Assembly: GCA_902762805.1 (NCBI GenBank)
Contig: CACWPQ010000009.1
Span: 1 to 64,000, forward strand
Direction of reading: 5' to 3'
From: an uncultured Bacteroidota bacterium
GTDB lineage: Bacteria > Bacteroidota > Bacteroidia > Bacteroidales > P3
Length of the DNA stretch: 64,000 nt
A program made the translations under genes and the position numbers. The notes beneath the pieces are model-generated. The model was not told where the DNA came from, made no database searches, and saw nothing but the letters and a program-made list of their open reading frames with translations. This document shows positions 27,732 through 36,915 of the stretch, piece by piece. The first letter of the stretch is position 1. Every line of letters starts with the position of its first letter.

Positions 27732-30089
27732 TTAACGGCTGCCGAGATTGGTGACGCCGTTGGCTACTGACTTCTGACCACAGACCACCTGATAGACGAT
27801 GGACTGGAGGTCGGTGCGGATGTTCATCTGCGCCAATCGGTTGGGGGTCGACGAGGGATGCACGCGGTTGGAGAGGAAGACGTAGACGAGTTCGTGCTCG
27901 GGATCCACCCAGAGCATGGTGCCGGTGAAGCCTGTATGGCCAAAAGAGGACTGGGTAGCCTCGGGGCAGACCTGGGCGTTGGCCGAGGGGGTGAAGAGCT
28001 GCTTGTCGAATCCGAGGGCACGGCGGTTCTTTCGGTCGGCGAAGTGGCGGCGGTTGAAGAGGGCGATGGTCTCGGGCTTCAGGTAGCGGCGACCGTGGTA
28101 TACACCCCCGTTCAGCAGCATCTGCATCAGCTGTGCCACGTCGCGCGCATTGCCGAAGAGGCCGGCATGGCCGCTGACGCCACCCATGGCCCAGGCATTG
28201 GGGTCGTGGACCTGCCCCCACACCAGTCCACGGACAGTGTCCACCTCGGTGGGGGCGATGGGGTTGCGGGTGCCGTGGTTGAGGAAATGGGGGTTGTATC
28301 CGATATGGCGCAGACCCATGGGATGGTAGAAATGTTCGCGTGCGTAGAGGTCGAGCGGTATGCCAACAATATGCTCAACCACGTCGGCCAGCAGCATAAA
28401 ACCGAGGTCACTGTACAGGTAGCCCTCCTTGGGGCTGAGGGGGCTGGCGGCCACCAAACGCAGTATGCTGTCGCGGTCGGTAGTTTGGCGCCAATAGGAG
28501 TCGAAAGCCTTCAAGCGTGCTTGGTGGCTCATGGCCTCTTTGACAGTGATACGCTCTTTGTCGGTGCCTAGCAAATAGGGCAGGTATTTGGAGAGGCAGT
28601 CGTCGATGGAGAGTTCGCCCTCTTCCACCAGTTTCATCACGGCGAGGGTGGTGGCGCAGACTTTGGTGAGGGAGGCCAGGTCGTAGAGGGTGGTGGGGGT
28701 GACGGTATCGGCCGAGGGGTCGTAGGTGAGGTGGCCGAAGGCGCGGTCGATGAGGGTGCGCCCCTTGTGGAGCACCACCAGCTGGCCGCCGGGCATGGCC
28801 TGTGCGGCGATGGCGGCGGAGACGATGCTGTCGATGCGGCGATCGGCGTTGAGGTTGAGGGCGAGGGTGATTTCCTCGCACTCTTCGCGGCGGTCGGGGC
28901 CGGGGACTTGCAGGTGGCGGTCGACGTGGGGGATGACAAGGCGGTACTTCCAGCGGAGCATGCGGCGGCAGTGGTAGTCGATGCGGCGCATCACCTCGCA
29001 ATCCACACGGGCGGCGGCGCGGATGAGGGCGATGGACTGCTCCACATCGGGCGGCAGGAGCAGCATGTCGTTGCCGGCGCGGAGGGCGGCGAGCTCGCCC
29101 TGGCCGCGGCCGTAGGTATTGGTGACACCCTTCATGTCGAGGCCGTCGGTGATGATGAGGCCGTCGAAGCCCATTTGGCGGCGCAGGAGGGTGTCGATGA
29201 TGCGGGGACTGAGGGAGGAGGGGCGGAGGGGGTCGAGGGCATTGACCTGCAGGTGGGCGGCCATGATGCCGCCGACGCCGGCCTGGACGAGGTGCTTGAA
29301 GGGGTAGAGGTCGATGGAGTCGATGTAGGCGGGCGAGTGGTTGATGACGGGGAGCTCATAGTGCGAGTCGGCATCGGTGTCGCCGTGGCCGGGGAAGTGC
29401 TTGGCGACGGCCATCACCCCTTGGCTCTGGTGGCCGCGGGCGAAGGCGGCGCCGAGCTGGGCGACGCGGTGGCGGTCGGTGCCGAAGGAGCGGGTGCCGA
29501 TGACGGGGTTCTTGGGATTGGAGTTGATGTCGACCACCGGGGCGAAGTTGATGTGGATGCCCATCATGCGGCATTGGCGCGCCACCTCGGCACCCATGCG
29601 GTAGAGGATGGTGTCGTCGGCGGGGCGGAGGCGGCCGAAGCGGGCGTTGCGGGGGAAGGAGTAGCAGTCCTTGAGACGCATGCCGAGCCCCCATTCGGCG
29701 TCGATGCACACGAAGAGGGGCAGACGTGCGTCGGCCTGGAGGCGGCGGGTGATGGCGAGCTGGCGCTCGGCGGTGCCGACGAAGAAGCACACGCCGCCGA
29801 CACCGAGGGCGTTCATGCGGCGGGAGAACTGGGCGGCTTGGGCGTCGGACATATTCAGCGGCACGCGGACGACCATGAGCTGGGCGATACGCTGCTCGAG
29901 GGTGAGGGTGCGCATGACGGAGTCGACCCAGCGGTCCTCGCGGTCGGGGAGGGTGTAGCTCCAGGGGGATTGGGCGCGAAGGGTTGGGTAATTGAAAATT
30001 GAAAAATGAAAATTGAAACACACTGCTGTCAATATCAGCAATGCCGTCTTGCTTACATGTATATCATTATGGTGTATGACGCGTATCAT
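27732..30089 (-). CDS. GH3 beta-N-acetylhexosaminidase-like domain fused to a beta-lactamase-family serine hydrolase
   Basis: 785 residues. After a signal peptide, residues ~45-390 form a GH3 N-terminal domain: FVCIDAEWGLGMRL, KHFPGHGDTDADSHYELP (the NagZ-type His/Asp segment) and LIITDGLDMKGV with the nucleophile Asp. Residues ~430-775 form a class C beta-lactamase-like/penicillin-binding domain with SLTK (SxxK), YSDLGF (YxN-type) and GHTGFTG (KTG-type). Such fusions are known in Bacteroidota and suggest coupled muropeptide or glycan and peptide processing outside the inner membrane. The signal peptide contains a 7-bp array (NFHFSIFNY). It overlaps coaE by 4 bases. Confidence 0.9.
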   Translation of the reverse strand: MIRVIHHNDIHVSKTALLILTAVCFNFHFSIFNYPTLRAQSPWSYTLPDREDRWVDSVMRTLTLEQRIAQLMVVRVPLNMSDAQAAQFSRRMNALGVGGVCFFVGTAERQLAITRRLQADARLPLFVCIDAEWGLGMRLKDCYSFPRNARFGRLRPADDTILYRMGAEVARQCRMMGIHINFAPVVDINSNPKNPVIGTRSFGTDRHRVAQLGAAFARGHQSQGVMAVAKHFPGHGDTDADSHYELPVINHSPAYIDSIDLYPFKHLVQAGVGGIMAAHLQVNALDPLRPSSLSPRIIDTLLRRQMGFDGLIITDGLDMKGVTNTYGRGQGELAALRAGNDMLLLPPDVEQSIALIRAAARVDCEVMRRIDYHCRRMLRWKYRLVIPHVDRHLQVPGPDRREECEEITLALNLNADRRIDSIVSAAIAAQAMPGGQLVVLHKGRTLIDRAFGHLTYDPSADTVTPTTLYDLASLTKVCATTLAVMKLVEEGELSIDDCLSKYLPYLLGTDKERITVKEAMSHQARLKAFDSYWRQTTDRDSILRLVAASPLSPKEGYLYSDLGFMLLADVVEHIVGIPLDLYAREHFYHPMGLRHIGYNPHFLNHGTRNPIAPTEVDTVRGLVWGQVHDPNAWAMGGVSGHAGLFGNARDVAQLMQMLLNGGVYHGRRYLKPETIALFNRRHFADRKNRRALGFDKQLFTPSANAQVCPEATQSSFGHTGFTGTMLWVDPEHELVYVFLSNRVHPSSTPNRLAQMNIRTDLQSIVYQVVCGQKSVANGVTNLGSR
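29991..30018. repeat. 7-bp tandem array in the signal peptide of the GH3 fusion
   Basis: Four heptamers ATTGAAA (one AATGAAA). Read on the minus strand it codes residues ~24-33. Its complement TTTCAAT appears at 30094-30115, so the two arrays face each other across the gene start. Confidence 0.93.
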
Positions 30090-30706
30090 CTCTTTCTGTT
30101 TTCAATTCTTAATTCGCCATGGGTGCGTAGGAGGTTGTCGATGTGTTGGACTTGGCGTTGGCGGGGATTGCCCTCGTAGTTGAGGACGACGTAGTCGGCG
30201 CGCATCATCACTTCCTCGGCGGGGAGCTGGCGGCGGATGCGGGCCATGAGGGCCTCCTCCCCCACCCCGTCGCGGAGGCGGAGGCGGCTGAGGCGCGAGG
30301 GGAGGTCGAGGTAGACGCAGACGACGCGGTCCATCTGGCGGTCGAAGCCGTAGTCGTAGAGGATGGCGGACTCGAAAAGGACGTAGGGGGCGGCGTCGTG
30401 GAGGGCGCAGAAGGCGGCGAAGTCTTCGCGAACGCGGGGATGCACCATGGCGTTGAGGCCGTCGAGGAGGCGCCGGTCGGCGAAGACGCGCTCGGCAACG
30501 GCGCGCTTGTCGACCATGCCGTCGGGCAGGAAGACGCCGGGGCCGAGCAGGTCGCGCAGGCCATCGAGGAAGTCGAGGTCGTAGTAGTAGCCGGCAGCCA
30601 CAATGTCGCTGATGAAGCAGGGGACGCCGAGCGCCATAAACTCGCGCACGACGGTGCTTTTGCCGCAGCCCATGCCACCGGTGATGCCTATGCGGAGAGC
30701 GCTCAT
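30086..30706 (-). CDS. coaE: Dephospho-CoA kinase
   Basis: 206 residues. The P-loop ITGGMGCGKSTVV is at residues 8-20, followed by a typical CoaE body (VFADRRLLDGLNAMVHP and ESAILYDYGFD). It phosphorylates the 3' hydroxyl of the ribose of dephospho-CoA, last step of coenzyme A synthesis. The C-terminal residues LRIENRKR are written by a degenerate 7-bp array. The start overlaps the YbbR gene stop by 4 bases; in Bacteroidota coaE normally follows yajC-ybbR, as here. Confidence 0.95.
   Translation of the reverse strand: MSALRIGITGGMGCGKSTVVREFMALGVPCFISDIVAAGYYYDLDFLDGLRDLLGPGVFLPDGMVDKRAVAERVFADRRLLDGLNAMVHPRVREDFAAFCALHDAAPYVLFESAILYDYGFDRQMDRVVCVYLDLPSRLSRLRLRDGVGEEALMARIRRQLPAEEVMMRADYVVLNYEGNPRQRQVQHIDNLLRTHGELRIENRKR
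30094..30115. repeat. Short degenerate 7-bp array at the coaE 3' end
   Basis: About three heptamers (TTCTGTT, TTCAATT, CTTAATT) in the opposite sense to the array at 29991. It codes the last residues of CoaE. Confidence 0.6.
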
Positions 30707-31677
30707 TGGATGATGACGTATTGGAGTTCGGCGGGCTCGATGGAGCGGATGCGGACGCAGTCGGGGAAGCGTGTGAGGCGCGGCGTCAGCGAGGGTTGGC
30801 GCGAGAGGATGTCGGCGCGTTCGACGCAGAGGGTGAATGCCGAAGGCGAGACCAGCGGCAAATCGCGCCGGGCAACCCAGAGGCGGACGGTGGCGCGGTC
30901 GGGGTAGAGGCGGAGGCGGAGGGAGGAGTCGGCCGGGTGGACGGAGACAGGGAGCGAGAAGGTGCGTTCGACGTAGGCCTCGACGGGGATGGTGACGTCG
31001 ACATGGCGCACGGAGAGAGCCACTTCGCCCTGCGACCGGCCAACGATTTCGAGCGGGAGCTGGTGCGAGGCGGTGGCGCCGAGGTCGGCGATGGCGGCGG
31101 GCGCAAGGCGCACGGCGCTGACGGCGTCGAGGGCTTGCTGCGGACCGTAGAGGGTCACCTCGGCGGGGCTGACGGTGGGTTCGCCATAGAGGCCATAGCC
31201 ATCGGCGAATGAGACCTGCAACGAACTGATGTCGACCGACATAGTGCGGCTGGCCCGAGGGGCAAGAAGCAGGCGGAGGGAGTCGCGCTGGCTGCTGACG
31301 GAGTGGAACCTATAGCGCGAGAGCTGCTGGCGAAGGGGCTCGACAAGGTCGGCGACGGCGACGGCACGGCGGTTGCCGCTGCCGGACATGTCGACGGGAA
31401 GAACCACGGGTTGCCGCCGCAGGCTGATGGCGAGGGCGGAGAAGCCGGAGGTCTGCACCTGGAAGGCGACGGCGGTGTCGGCCTGGAGCACGGCGTAGCG
31501 GTCGGCATCGAAGCCCGACATCCGCACCTGCACCTGCAAGGGGTAGTCGCGGCTTTCACTCATAGCGACGAAGACCCACACCGCAGCCGTCAGCAAAAGG
31601 ATGGCGGGGAAGGAGCGGATGTGCCACCGATGGCGCGCGGACGGGGGCTGATCGCTAGGTATATGCAAGGTATCCAC
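30703..31677 (-). CDS. YbbR-like domain protein
   Basis: 324 residues. One N-terminal transmembrane helix (~23-40, FPAILLLTAAVWVFVAM) is followed by repeated beta-rich segments of the YbbR type (YPLQVQVRMSGFD, SPAEVTLYGPQQALDAVSAV, IPVEAYVERTFSLPVSVHP). YbbR proteins are membrane-anchored and in Firmicutes regulate diadenylate cyclase; no cyclase gene is next to this one, and in Bacteroidota the role is open. Position between yajC and coaE matches the phylum's usual order. It ends by overlapping the coaE start. Confidence 0.82.
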   Translation of the reverse strand: MDTLHIPSDQPPSARHRWHIRSFPAILLLTAAVWVFVAMSESRDYPLQVQVRMSGFDADRYAVLQADTAVAFQVQTSGFSALAISLRRQPVVLPVDMSGSGNRRAVAVADLVEPLRQQLSRYRFHSVSSQRDSLRLLLAPRASRTMSVDISSLQVSFADGYGLYGEPTVSPAEVTLYGPQQALDAVSAVRLAPAAIADLGATASHQLPLEIVGRSQGEVALSVRHVDVTIPVEAYVERTFSLPVSVHPADSSLRLRLYPDRATVRLWVARRDLPLVSPSAFTLCVERADILSRQPSLTPRLTRFPDCVRIRSIEPAELQYVIIQ

Positions 31678-31696
31678 CAGGGGTCAACTAGGGCTG

Positions 31697-31751
31697 TTCT
31701 TCGGTTGTTCTTCGGTTGTTCTTCGTCTGTTCTTCGTCTGTTCTTCGTCCG
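31697..31751. repeat. 11-bp tandem array between yajC and ybbR
   Basis: Five 11-mers: TTCTTCGGTTG twice, TTCTTCGTCTG twice, TTCTTCGTCCG. It takes up most of the 81-bp spacer. Confidence 0.97.
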
Positions 31752-31758
31752 AAGCCCT

Positions 31759-32079
31759 CTATTTCTTCTCCTCGGCCTTGGGTTCGGGAGCGGGGGTGAT
31801 CATCGATTTTTCGACGGTGAGGATGACGCCGTTGGAGACTTCGACCTCGACGGTGTGTGAGTCGACGGAGTGGACCTTGCCGTAGACGCCGCCGGAGAAG
31901 AGGACGCGGTCGCCCTTCTTGAGGCTCTCGCGGAACTGGCGCTCTTCTTTCTCTTTCTTGCGCTGGGGGCGCATCATGAGGAACCACATGGCGACGAAGA
32001 GGAGGATGATCCAGATCATGGAGCCACCCATGGAGCCGCCGCCCTGGGCGGCCTGCAGGAGAATAACGTTGAAATTCAT
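31759..32079 (-). CDS. yajC: Preprotein translocase subunit YajC
   Basis: 106 residues. One transmembrane helix (WIILLFVAMWFLMMRPQRKKEKE, about residues 23-45) with the family's RPQxKKxK border, followed by a small beta domain (KKGDRVLFSGGVYGKVHSVD) and an acidic/basic tail. YajC is an accessory of SecDF-YidC in the inner membrane. In line with the DUF1573 gene upstream. Confidence 0.95.
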   Translation of the reverse strand: MNFNVILLQAAQGGGSMGGSMIWIILLFVAMWFLMMRPQRKKEKEERQFRESLKKGDRVLFSGGVYGKVHSVDSHTVEVEVSNGVILTVEKSMITPAPEPKAEEKK

Positions 32080-32109
32080 TTTTTGTTACGTTTTTATGAT
32101 TTTTTACGA

Positions 32110-32565
32110 TTATTGCGTTACGCGGGCGGTGATTTTGAGTTTCTGACGCGCGGGCTGTGCGTTGGAAACGACGGTGACCTCCTGGAACTGCTGGCCGGAC
32201 TTGCCGGCGGACTTGAAGGTGACGGTGATGTAGCCGTCGCCGCCCGGGGCTATGCGGTCCTTGGGGAAGGAGGCGACGGTGCAGCCGCAGGTGGCCGAGC
32301 AGGAGGAAATGACGAGGTCGGCGGTGCCGGTGTTGACGAAGTGGAACGAATAGCTGATGCTCTCGCCCGCCGAGAGGCGCCCGAAGTCGTAGCTGTCGCG
32401 GTCGAAGGTGAGGACGGGCATTTGCGTGTCGGCCTTGTAGCCGTCGGCACTCTGGGGGTTGCGGATGAGGTCGACGCCGGCGTCGGCTGTCGGCTTGCCT
32501 TTGCAGCCGGCCACCAGCAGCAAAGCTGCCGAGAGGAGCATGAAAACGGTGTTGCGCATATACAT
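32110..32565 (-). CDS. DUF1573 domain lipoprotein
   Basis: 151 residues (149 if the second Met is used). A lipoprotein signal ends in LVAGC, followed by a DUF1573 immunoglobulin-like domain: FDRDSYDFGRLSAGESISYSFHFVNTGTADLVISSCSATCGCT, with the family's Cys pair, and a hydrophobic beta-sheet end. It is probably periplasmic; function is unknown. It lies between nusB and yajC, a conserved Bacteroidota arrangement. Confidence 0.9.
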   Translation of the reverse strand: MYMRNTVFMLLSAALLLVAGCKGKPTADAGVDLIRNPQSADGYKADTQMPVLTFDRDSYDFGRLSAGESISYSFHFVNTGTADLVISSCSATCGCTVASFPKDRIAPGGDGYITVTFKSAGKSGQQFQEVTVVSNAQPARQKLKITARVTQ

Positions 32566-32574
32566 TATTATATA

Positions 32575-33534
32575 TTATTCATATTGTGTAAGCCCGCGGC
32601 CCGACTTGTTGATTTTGCCCTGCGAGCGGAGCTCGAGGACCATCTTGTCGAGTATGCCGTTGATAAAGAGGCGACTGCGGTCGGAGGAGAACTCTTTGGA
32701 GAGTTCGATGTACTCGTCGATGGTGACGCGCTCGGGGATGGAGGGGCAGCAGGTGAGCTCGGCGACGGCCATGTTGATAAGGAGGGTGTCCATGGGCGAG
32801 ACGCGCTCGAACTCCCAGCCCTGGAGGTAGCGGCGAGTGAGCTGCTCGGCGTCGTCGCGGCAGGCGAGGGTGTCGCGCAGCAGCTGGCGGGCGAAGTTCA
32901 TGTCCTCCTCGTCCTTCTCGCGGCGGCGGTCGTACATCAGGGGCCAGGGCATGGCCTCGTCGAACTCGTCGGCGGTGAGCGTTTTGAGCATCATGAAGTT
33001 GTACTGGGCAATCTGGTAGAAGTCGTCCTCCCAGAGGAGGCTGCGCTCGCCGATGACGGCGGTCAGCGCCTCGCGGTTCATCAGGTAGCGGAAGATGAGG
33101 ATGGCGAACTCTTTGTCGGCCTCGAACGAGGATTCCATCTCGAGGTAGGCCTTGTATTCGTCGCGCTGGCGGAGGTCGAGGAAGGCCTCGCGGACGAGGT
33201 TCTCGTGGGTCTGCCAGCAGCCGCACCAGTTGTCGATGTGCTTCTTGAGCTCGAAGTTGTCGGCCATGCGGCGGATGAACTCGTTGCCCACGAGGCGGAG
33301 GCTGGGGTTGCGGTCCTCGTCGGTGGGGAGGAACTTGCTTTTCGACTCCTCGAGCATGCGGCCGGCCACGTCGGCCAGGACGGGCAGGAGGGAGACCTGG
33401 AGGACGCCCAGCTCGTTGAGGCGGCCGATGTGGTACTCGAACATTTTGGAGAGCGAGATGGGGTCGGTCTCCTCATAGCGACCGCAGTAGACGGTCTGCA
33501 GCACTTTGCAGCGCAGGTAGTGACGGCTCAGCAT
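32575..33534 (-). CDS. nusB: Transcription antitermination protein NusB, long Bacteroidota form
   Basis: 319 residues from the Met of [13 protein letters not shown]; longer upstream frames run inside leuS. The C-terminal third ([51 protein letters not shown]) is the NusB fold that binds boxA RNA with NusE/S10 in rRNA antitermination. The ~180-residue N-terminal extension is seen in Bacteroidota homologues. The start overlaps the leuS stop by 7 bases, so translation is coupled. Confidence 0.92.
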   Translation of the reverse strand: MLSRHYLRCKVLQTVYCGRYEETDPISLSKMFEYHIGRLNELGVLQVSLLPVLADVAGRMLEESKSKFLPTDEDRNPSLRLVGNEFIRRMADNFELKKHIDNWCGCWQTHENLVREAFLDLRQRDEYKAYLEMESSFEADKEFAILIFRYLMNREALTAVIGERSLLWEDDFYQIAQYNFMMLKTLTADEFDEAMPWPLMYDRRREKDEEDMNFARQLLRDTLACRDDAEQLTRRYLQGWEFERVSPMDTLLINMAVAELTCCPSIPERVTIDEYIELSKEFSSDRSRLFINGILDKMVLELRSQGKINKSGRGLTQYE

Positions 33535-36467
33535 ACGATGTTGATTATCTTTTTGGGGACAAATATCACTTTCTTGGGCTCGCCCGCGCCGAGCCACTTG
33601 GCGCTCTCGGGCGCGGCGAGGACGGCGGCCAGGGCGTCCTGCTGGGTGGCGGCGGCGGGCAGGGCGAGGGTGAAGCGCATCTTGCCGTTGAACTGCACGG
33701 GGTAGTTCACGGTGTCTTCCACCAGGTAGCGCTCGTCGCACTCGGGCCACTGGGCCGTGCAGACCGAGGCGGTCTCGCCCAGGCGGTGCCAGAGCTCCTC
33801 GGCGATGTGGGGCGCGAAGGGGGCCAGCAGGATGAGCAGCGGCTTGAGCACCTCGGGGTCGGAGCACTTCAGGTCGGTCAGCTGGTTGCAGCAGATCATG
33901 AAGGTGGAGACGGAGGTGTTGAACGAGAAGCGCTCGATGTCGTCGGTGATTTTCTTGATGGTCTGGTGGAGGACTTTGAGCTCGGAAGTCGGAGGGCGGA
34001 GGGCGGAAGCCACCTCCGAGCTCGAACCTCCCACCTCCACCCTGTCATAGAGTTTCCAGAGTTTCTTGAGGAAGCGGTGGACGCCTTCGATGCCGCCGGT
34101 GTCCCACGGCTTGGCCTGCTCCACCGGGCCGAGGAACATCTCGTAGAGGCGGAGGGTGTCGGCGCCGTAGCGCGCCACCAGGTCGTCGGGGTTCTGCACG
34201 TTGTACATGCTCTTCGACATCTTCTCTATCTCCCAGCCACAGACGTATTTGCCATCCTCGAGCTCGAAGCGGGCATCGGCGAACTCGGGGCGCCAGGCGC
34301 GGAACTTCTCCATGTCCAGCACGTCGTTGTCCACGATGTTGATGTCCACGTGGATGGGCGTCACGTCGGCCATGTTCTGTATCAGCCCCTTGGAGATGTA
34401 GAGGTTGTTGTCCTGCTTGCTGCGATAGACGAAGTTGGAGCGACCCTGGATCATGCCCTGGTTGATGAGTTTCTGGAAGGGCTCGTCCTTGGCGGCGAGG
34501 CCGAGGTCGAAGAGGAACTTGTTCCAGAAGCGGGCGTAGATGAGGTGGCCGGTGCCGTGCTCGGCGCCGCCGACGTAGAGGTCGACGTTCTGCCAGTATT
34601 GCACGGCGCGCTGCGAGAAATACTCCTCGTCGTTGCGCGGGTCCATATAGCGGAGGTAGTAGCCGCTCGAGCCGGCGAAGCCGGGCATGGTGCTGAGTTC
34701 GAGCGGGAAGACGGTCTTGTGGTCGATGCGGGAGGTCTCGACGACGCAGCGGTTCGCCTCGTCCCACGCCCAGCGCTGGGCGTGGCCCAAGGGCGGCTCG
34801 CCGGTGGCGGTGGGCTTGAAGTCGGTGACTTCCGGCAGCTCCAGCGGCAGGCACTCCTCGGGAATGGGGCAGGGCATGTTGTCCTTGTAGAAGATGGGGA
34901 AGGGCTCGCCCCAGTAGCGCTGGCGGCTGAAGATGGCGTCGCGCAGGCGGAAGTTGACGGTGCGATGGCCGATGCCCATCTCCTCGATTTTGTCGATCAC
35001 TGCAGCCATGGCATCCTTCACCTTCATGCCGGTGGCGAAGCCGCTGCCCACGGAGTAGCCGGTCTTGCTGTCCAAACTCTCCGTCCATGTCGATGGATCG
35101 CCCTCCACTGGCCACTGACCACTGGCCACTGGCCACTGGCTACTGACCACCTGGCGGATGGGCAGGTTGAAGTGGCGCGCAAAGGCGAAGTCGCGGCTGT
35201 CGTGGGCGGGCACGGCCATGATGGCACCCGTGCCGTAGCCGGCCAGGACGTAGTCGCTCACATAGATGGGGATGCGCTCTTTGGTGAGGGGGTTGACGGC
35301 GAAAGCACCGGTGAAGACACCGGAGACTTTCTTCACCTCGGCCTGGCGCTCGCGCTCGGAGCGATTCTTGGCCCAGGTGACGTATTGCGTCACCTCGTCG
35401 CGCTTTTCGGGCGTAGTGATTTGCTCAATGAGCTCGTGCTCAGGGCAGAGCACCATAAAGGTGACGCCGAAGATGGTGTCGGGGCGGGTGGTGAAGATTT
35501 CGAAGGCAGGTACTGGTTCAGGATTTTCGTTTGGATACTTACAATCCGCCATTGAGCCACCTAACATCCACGGTTTGCAGTCTGCCTCTTTGTACAGCGG
35601 GAACCACACCGCCGCGCCCTCGCTGCGGCCAATCCAGTTGCGCTGGATTTCCTTCAGCGAGTCGGTCCACTCCACCTGCTCCAGCCCGTCGACCAGGCGC
35701 TGGGCGTAGGCCGTGATGCGGAGGCTCCACTGGCGCATGAGCTTGCGCTCCACCGGGTAGCCGCCGCGCACCGAAAGGCCGCCGACCACCTCGTCGTTGG
35801 CCAGCACCGTGCCCAGCTCGGCGCACCAGTTCACAGGTATGTCGGCCAGGTAGGCCAAGCGGTAGTTCATCAGCACCTGCTGGCGCTTGGTCTCGTCGTA
35901 GGCGTTCCATTCGTCGGCCGAGAAGGCGAGCTCGTCGGAGCAGGCGGCGTCGAGGCCTTCGGTGCCCTGCTGGGCGAAGCGGGCTTCGAGCTGGGCGATG
36001 GGCAGCGCCTTGGCGGCGGTGTTGTCGTAGTAGTGCTTGAAGAGCTGGATGAACGTCCACTGCGTCCACTTGTAGTACTGCGGGTCGCAGGTGCGCACCT
36101 CGCGGTCCCAGTCGAAGCTGAAGCCTATTTTGTCCAGCTGCTCGCGGTAGCGCGCAATGTTCTGCTCGGTGGTGACGGCGGGATGCTGCCCCGTCTGGAT
36201 GGCGTACTGCTCGGCCGGCAGGCCGTAGGCGTCGTAGCCCATGGGGTGCAGCACGTTGAAGCCGCGCAGACGCTTGTAGCGGCTGTAGATGTCACTGGCG
36301 ATATAGCCCAGGGGGTGGCCGACGTGGAGGCCGGCGCCCGAGGGGTAGGGAAACATGTCGAGGACATAGTAATGCGGGCGCCCCTCGGACTCCACTGTCC
36401 GATAGACTCCCTGTTCGCGCCAGGCTTTCTGCCACCGCGCTTCGATTTCGTTGAAGTTGTATTCCAT
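33528..36467 (-). CDS. leuS: Leucyl-tRNA synthetase
   Basis: 979 residues, somewhat longer than I expect for Bacteroidota LeuRS. The class I signature is visible as [15 protein letters not shown] (HIGH box, ~40) and EKMSKSMYN (~745), with the CP1 editing domain between (including [14 protein letters not shown] and [16 protein letters not shown]). Two insertions made of 7-bp arrays account for extra length: ~440-455 ([15 protein letters not shown]) next to the editing domain and ~809-829 ([18 protein letters not shown]) before the anticodon-binding helices. Both are hydrophilic and in frame. It heads the leuS-nusB-DUF1573-yajC-ybbR-coaE run. Confidence 0.96.
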   Translation of the reverse strand: MEYNFNEIEARWQKAWREQGVYRTVESEGRPHYYVLDMFPYPSGAGLHVGHPLGYIASDIYSRYKRLRGFNVLHPMGYDAYGLPAEQYAIQTGQHPAVTTEQNIARYREQLDKIGFSFDWDREVRTCDPQYYKWTQWTFIQLFKHYYDNTAAKALPIAQLEARFAQQGTEGLDAACSDELAFSADEWNAYDETKRQQVLMNYRLAYLADIPVNWCAELGTVLANDEVVGGLSVRGGYPVERKLMRQWSLRITAYAQRLVDGLEQVEWTDSLKEIQRNWIGRSEGAAVWFPLYKEADCKPWMLGGSMADCKYPNENPEPVPAFEIFTTRPDTIFGVTFMVLCPEHELIEQITTPEKRDEVTQYVTWAKNRSERERQAEVKKVSGVFTGAFAVNPLTKERIPIYVSDYVLAGYGTGAIMAVPAHDSRDFAFARHFNLPIRQVVSSQWPVASGQWPVEGDPSTWTESLDSKTGYSVGSGFATGMKVKDAMAAVIDKIEEMGIGHRTVNFRLRDAIFSRQRYWGEPFPIFYKDNMPCPIPEECLPLELPEVTDFKPTATGEPPLGHAQRWAWDEANRCVVETSRIDHKTVFPLELSTMPGFAGSSGYYLRYMDPRNDEEYFSQRAVQYWQNVDLYVGGAEHGTGHLIYARFWNKFLFDLGLAAKDEPFQKLINQGMIQGRSNFVYRSKQDNNLYISKGLIQNMADVTPIHVDINIVDNDVLDMEKFRAWRPEFADARFELEDGKYVCGWEIEKMSKSMYNVQNPDDLVARYGADTLRLYEMFLGPVEQAKPWDTGGIEGVHRFLKKLWKLYDRVEVGGSSSEVASALRPPTSELKVLHQTIKKITDDIERFSFNTSVSTFMICCNQLTDLKCSDPEVLKPLLILLAPFAPHIAEELWHRLGETASVCTAQWPECDERYLVEDTVNYPVQFNGKMRFTLALPAAATQQDALAAVLAAPESAKWLGAGEPKKVIFVPKKIINIVC
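33981..34039. repeat. Inverted pair of 7-bp arrays inside leuS
   Basis: Left four heptamers (CTCGGAA, GTCGGAG, GGCGGAG, GGCGGAA; 33981-34008), three bases, then right four heptamers in the opposite sense (ACCTCCG, AGCTCGA, ACCTCCC, ACCTCCA; 34012-34039). The transcript could form a strong hairpin here. Confidence 0.9.
35105..35146. repeat. 7-bp tandem array inside leuS
   Basis: Six heptamers CCACTGG/CCACTGA/CTACTGA, the same unit as the cls array at 17566. Coding residues ~440-455. Confidence 0.97.
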
Positions 36468-36513
36468 TCTCTTTCAATACATTTACACGCAACCTTCCGC
36501 TCGGTTGCCGTTG

Positions 36514-36521
36514 CAAAGATA
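36514..36521 (-). promoter_or_regulatory. Promoter -7 element of leuS
   Basis: TATCTTTG on the minus strand, 47 bases from the leuS start; no clear upstream TTTG. Confidence 0.55.
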
Positions 36522-36817
36522 CGAAATATTTGGGTTATAAAATGGTATTTTATATAAAAATAATGCAAACTGTTCATTTACAACGACATATCGACAGAGT
36601 GACTTCTGAAGGATTTTTCGTAAAAAAGGGCGAAAATGGGCGAAAATAGGCCGGAGACAAAGGGCTGATAACAAGCGGATTGTAGGCATCCTCTTCTTCT
36701 CCTCTTTTTCTCAACTTAATACCCTCTTGGGCATGGGAGAGGGATGCGGGGCGAATGGGGAGTGGATTTCGTAAAAAATGTTAAATTTTGAGCCGAAAAG
36801 GGGTGGTTCGCCGTCTT

Positions 36818-36915
36818 ATATGCAAAGATACCGCAGGCAAGATGCCCGCGTACCAAAGCATGACGCGACGATGAGATATGCAAAAACACCGCAGGCAAGA
36901 TGCCTGCGTACCAAA
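36818..36915. repeat. Two 40-bp direct repeats, each with a REP-like hairpin
   Basis: Copies at 36818-36857 and 36876-36915 differ at only a few positions. Each holds the palindromic core CGCAGGCA, AGA, TGCCTGCG (imperfect in copy 1) with ATATGCAAA before and GTACCAAA after. The second copy ends directly at the ATG of the T9SS type B gene. Confidence 0.9.

Larger units (their letters stand above)
36468..36915. other. Divergent gap between leuS and the T9SS type B gene
   Basis: Holds the leuS -7 element (36514), about 250 bases without a supported gene, and the two 40-bp direct repeats just before the downstream start. An in-frame ORF extension covers the last 138 bases but consists of these repeats and lacks a signal peptide, so I leave it out. 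Confidence 0.5.

Noticed and set aside
33528..36467. Inteins or introns as explanation for the leuS inserts
   Set aside because: Inserts are 15-20 residues and made of tandem heptamers; no splicing motifs.
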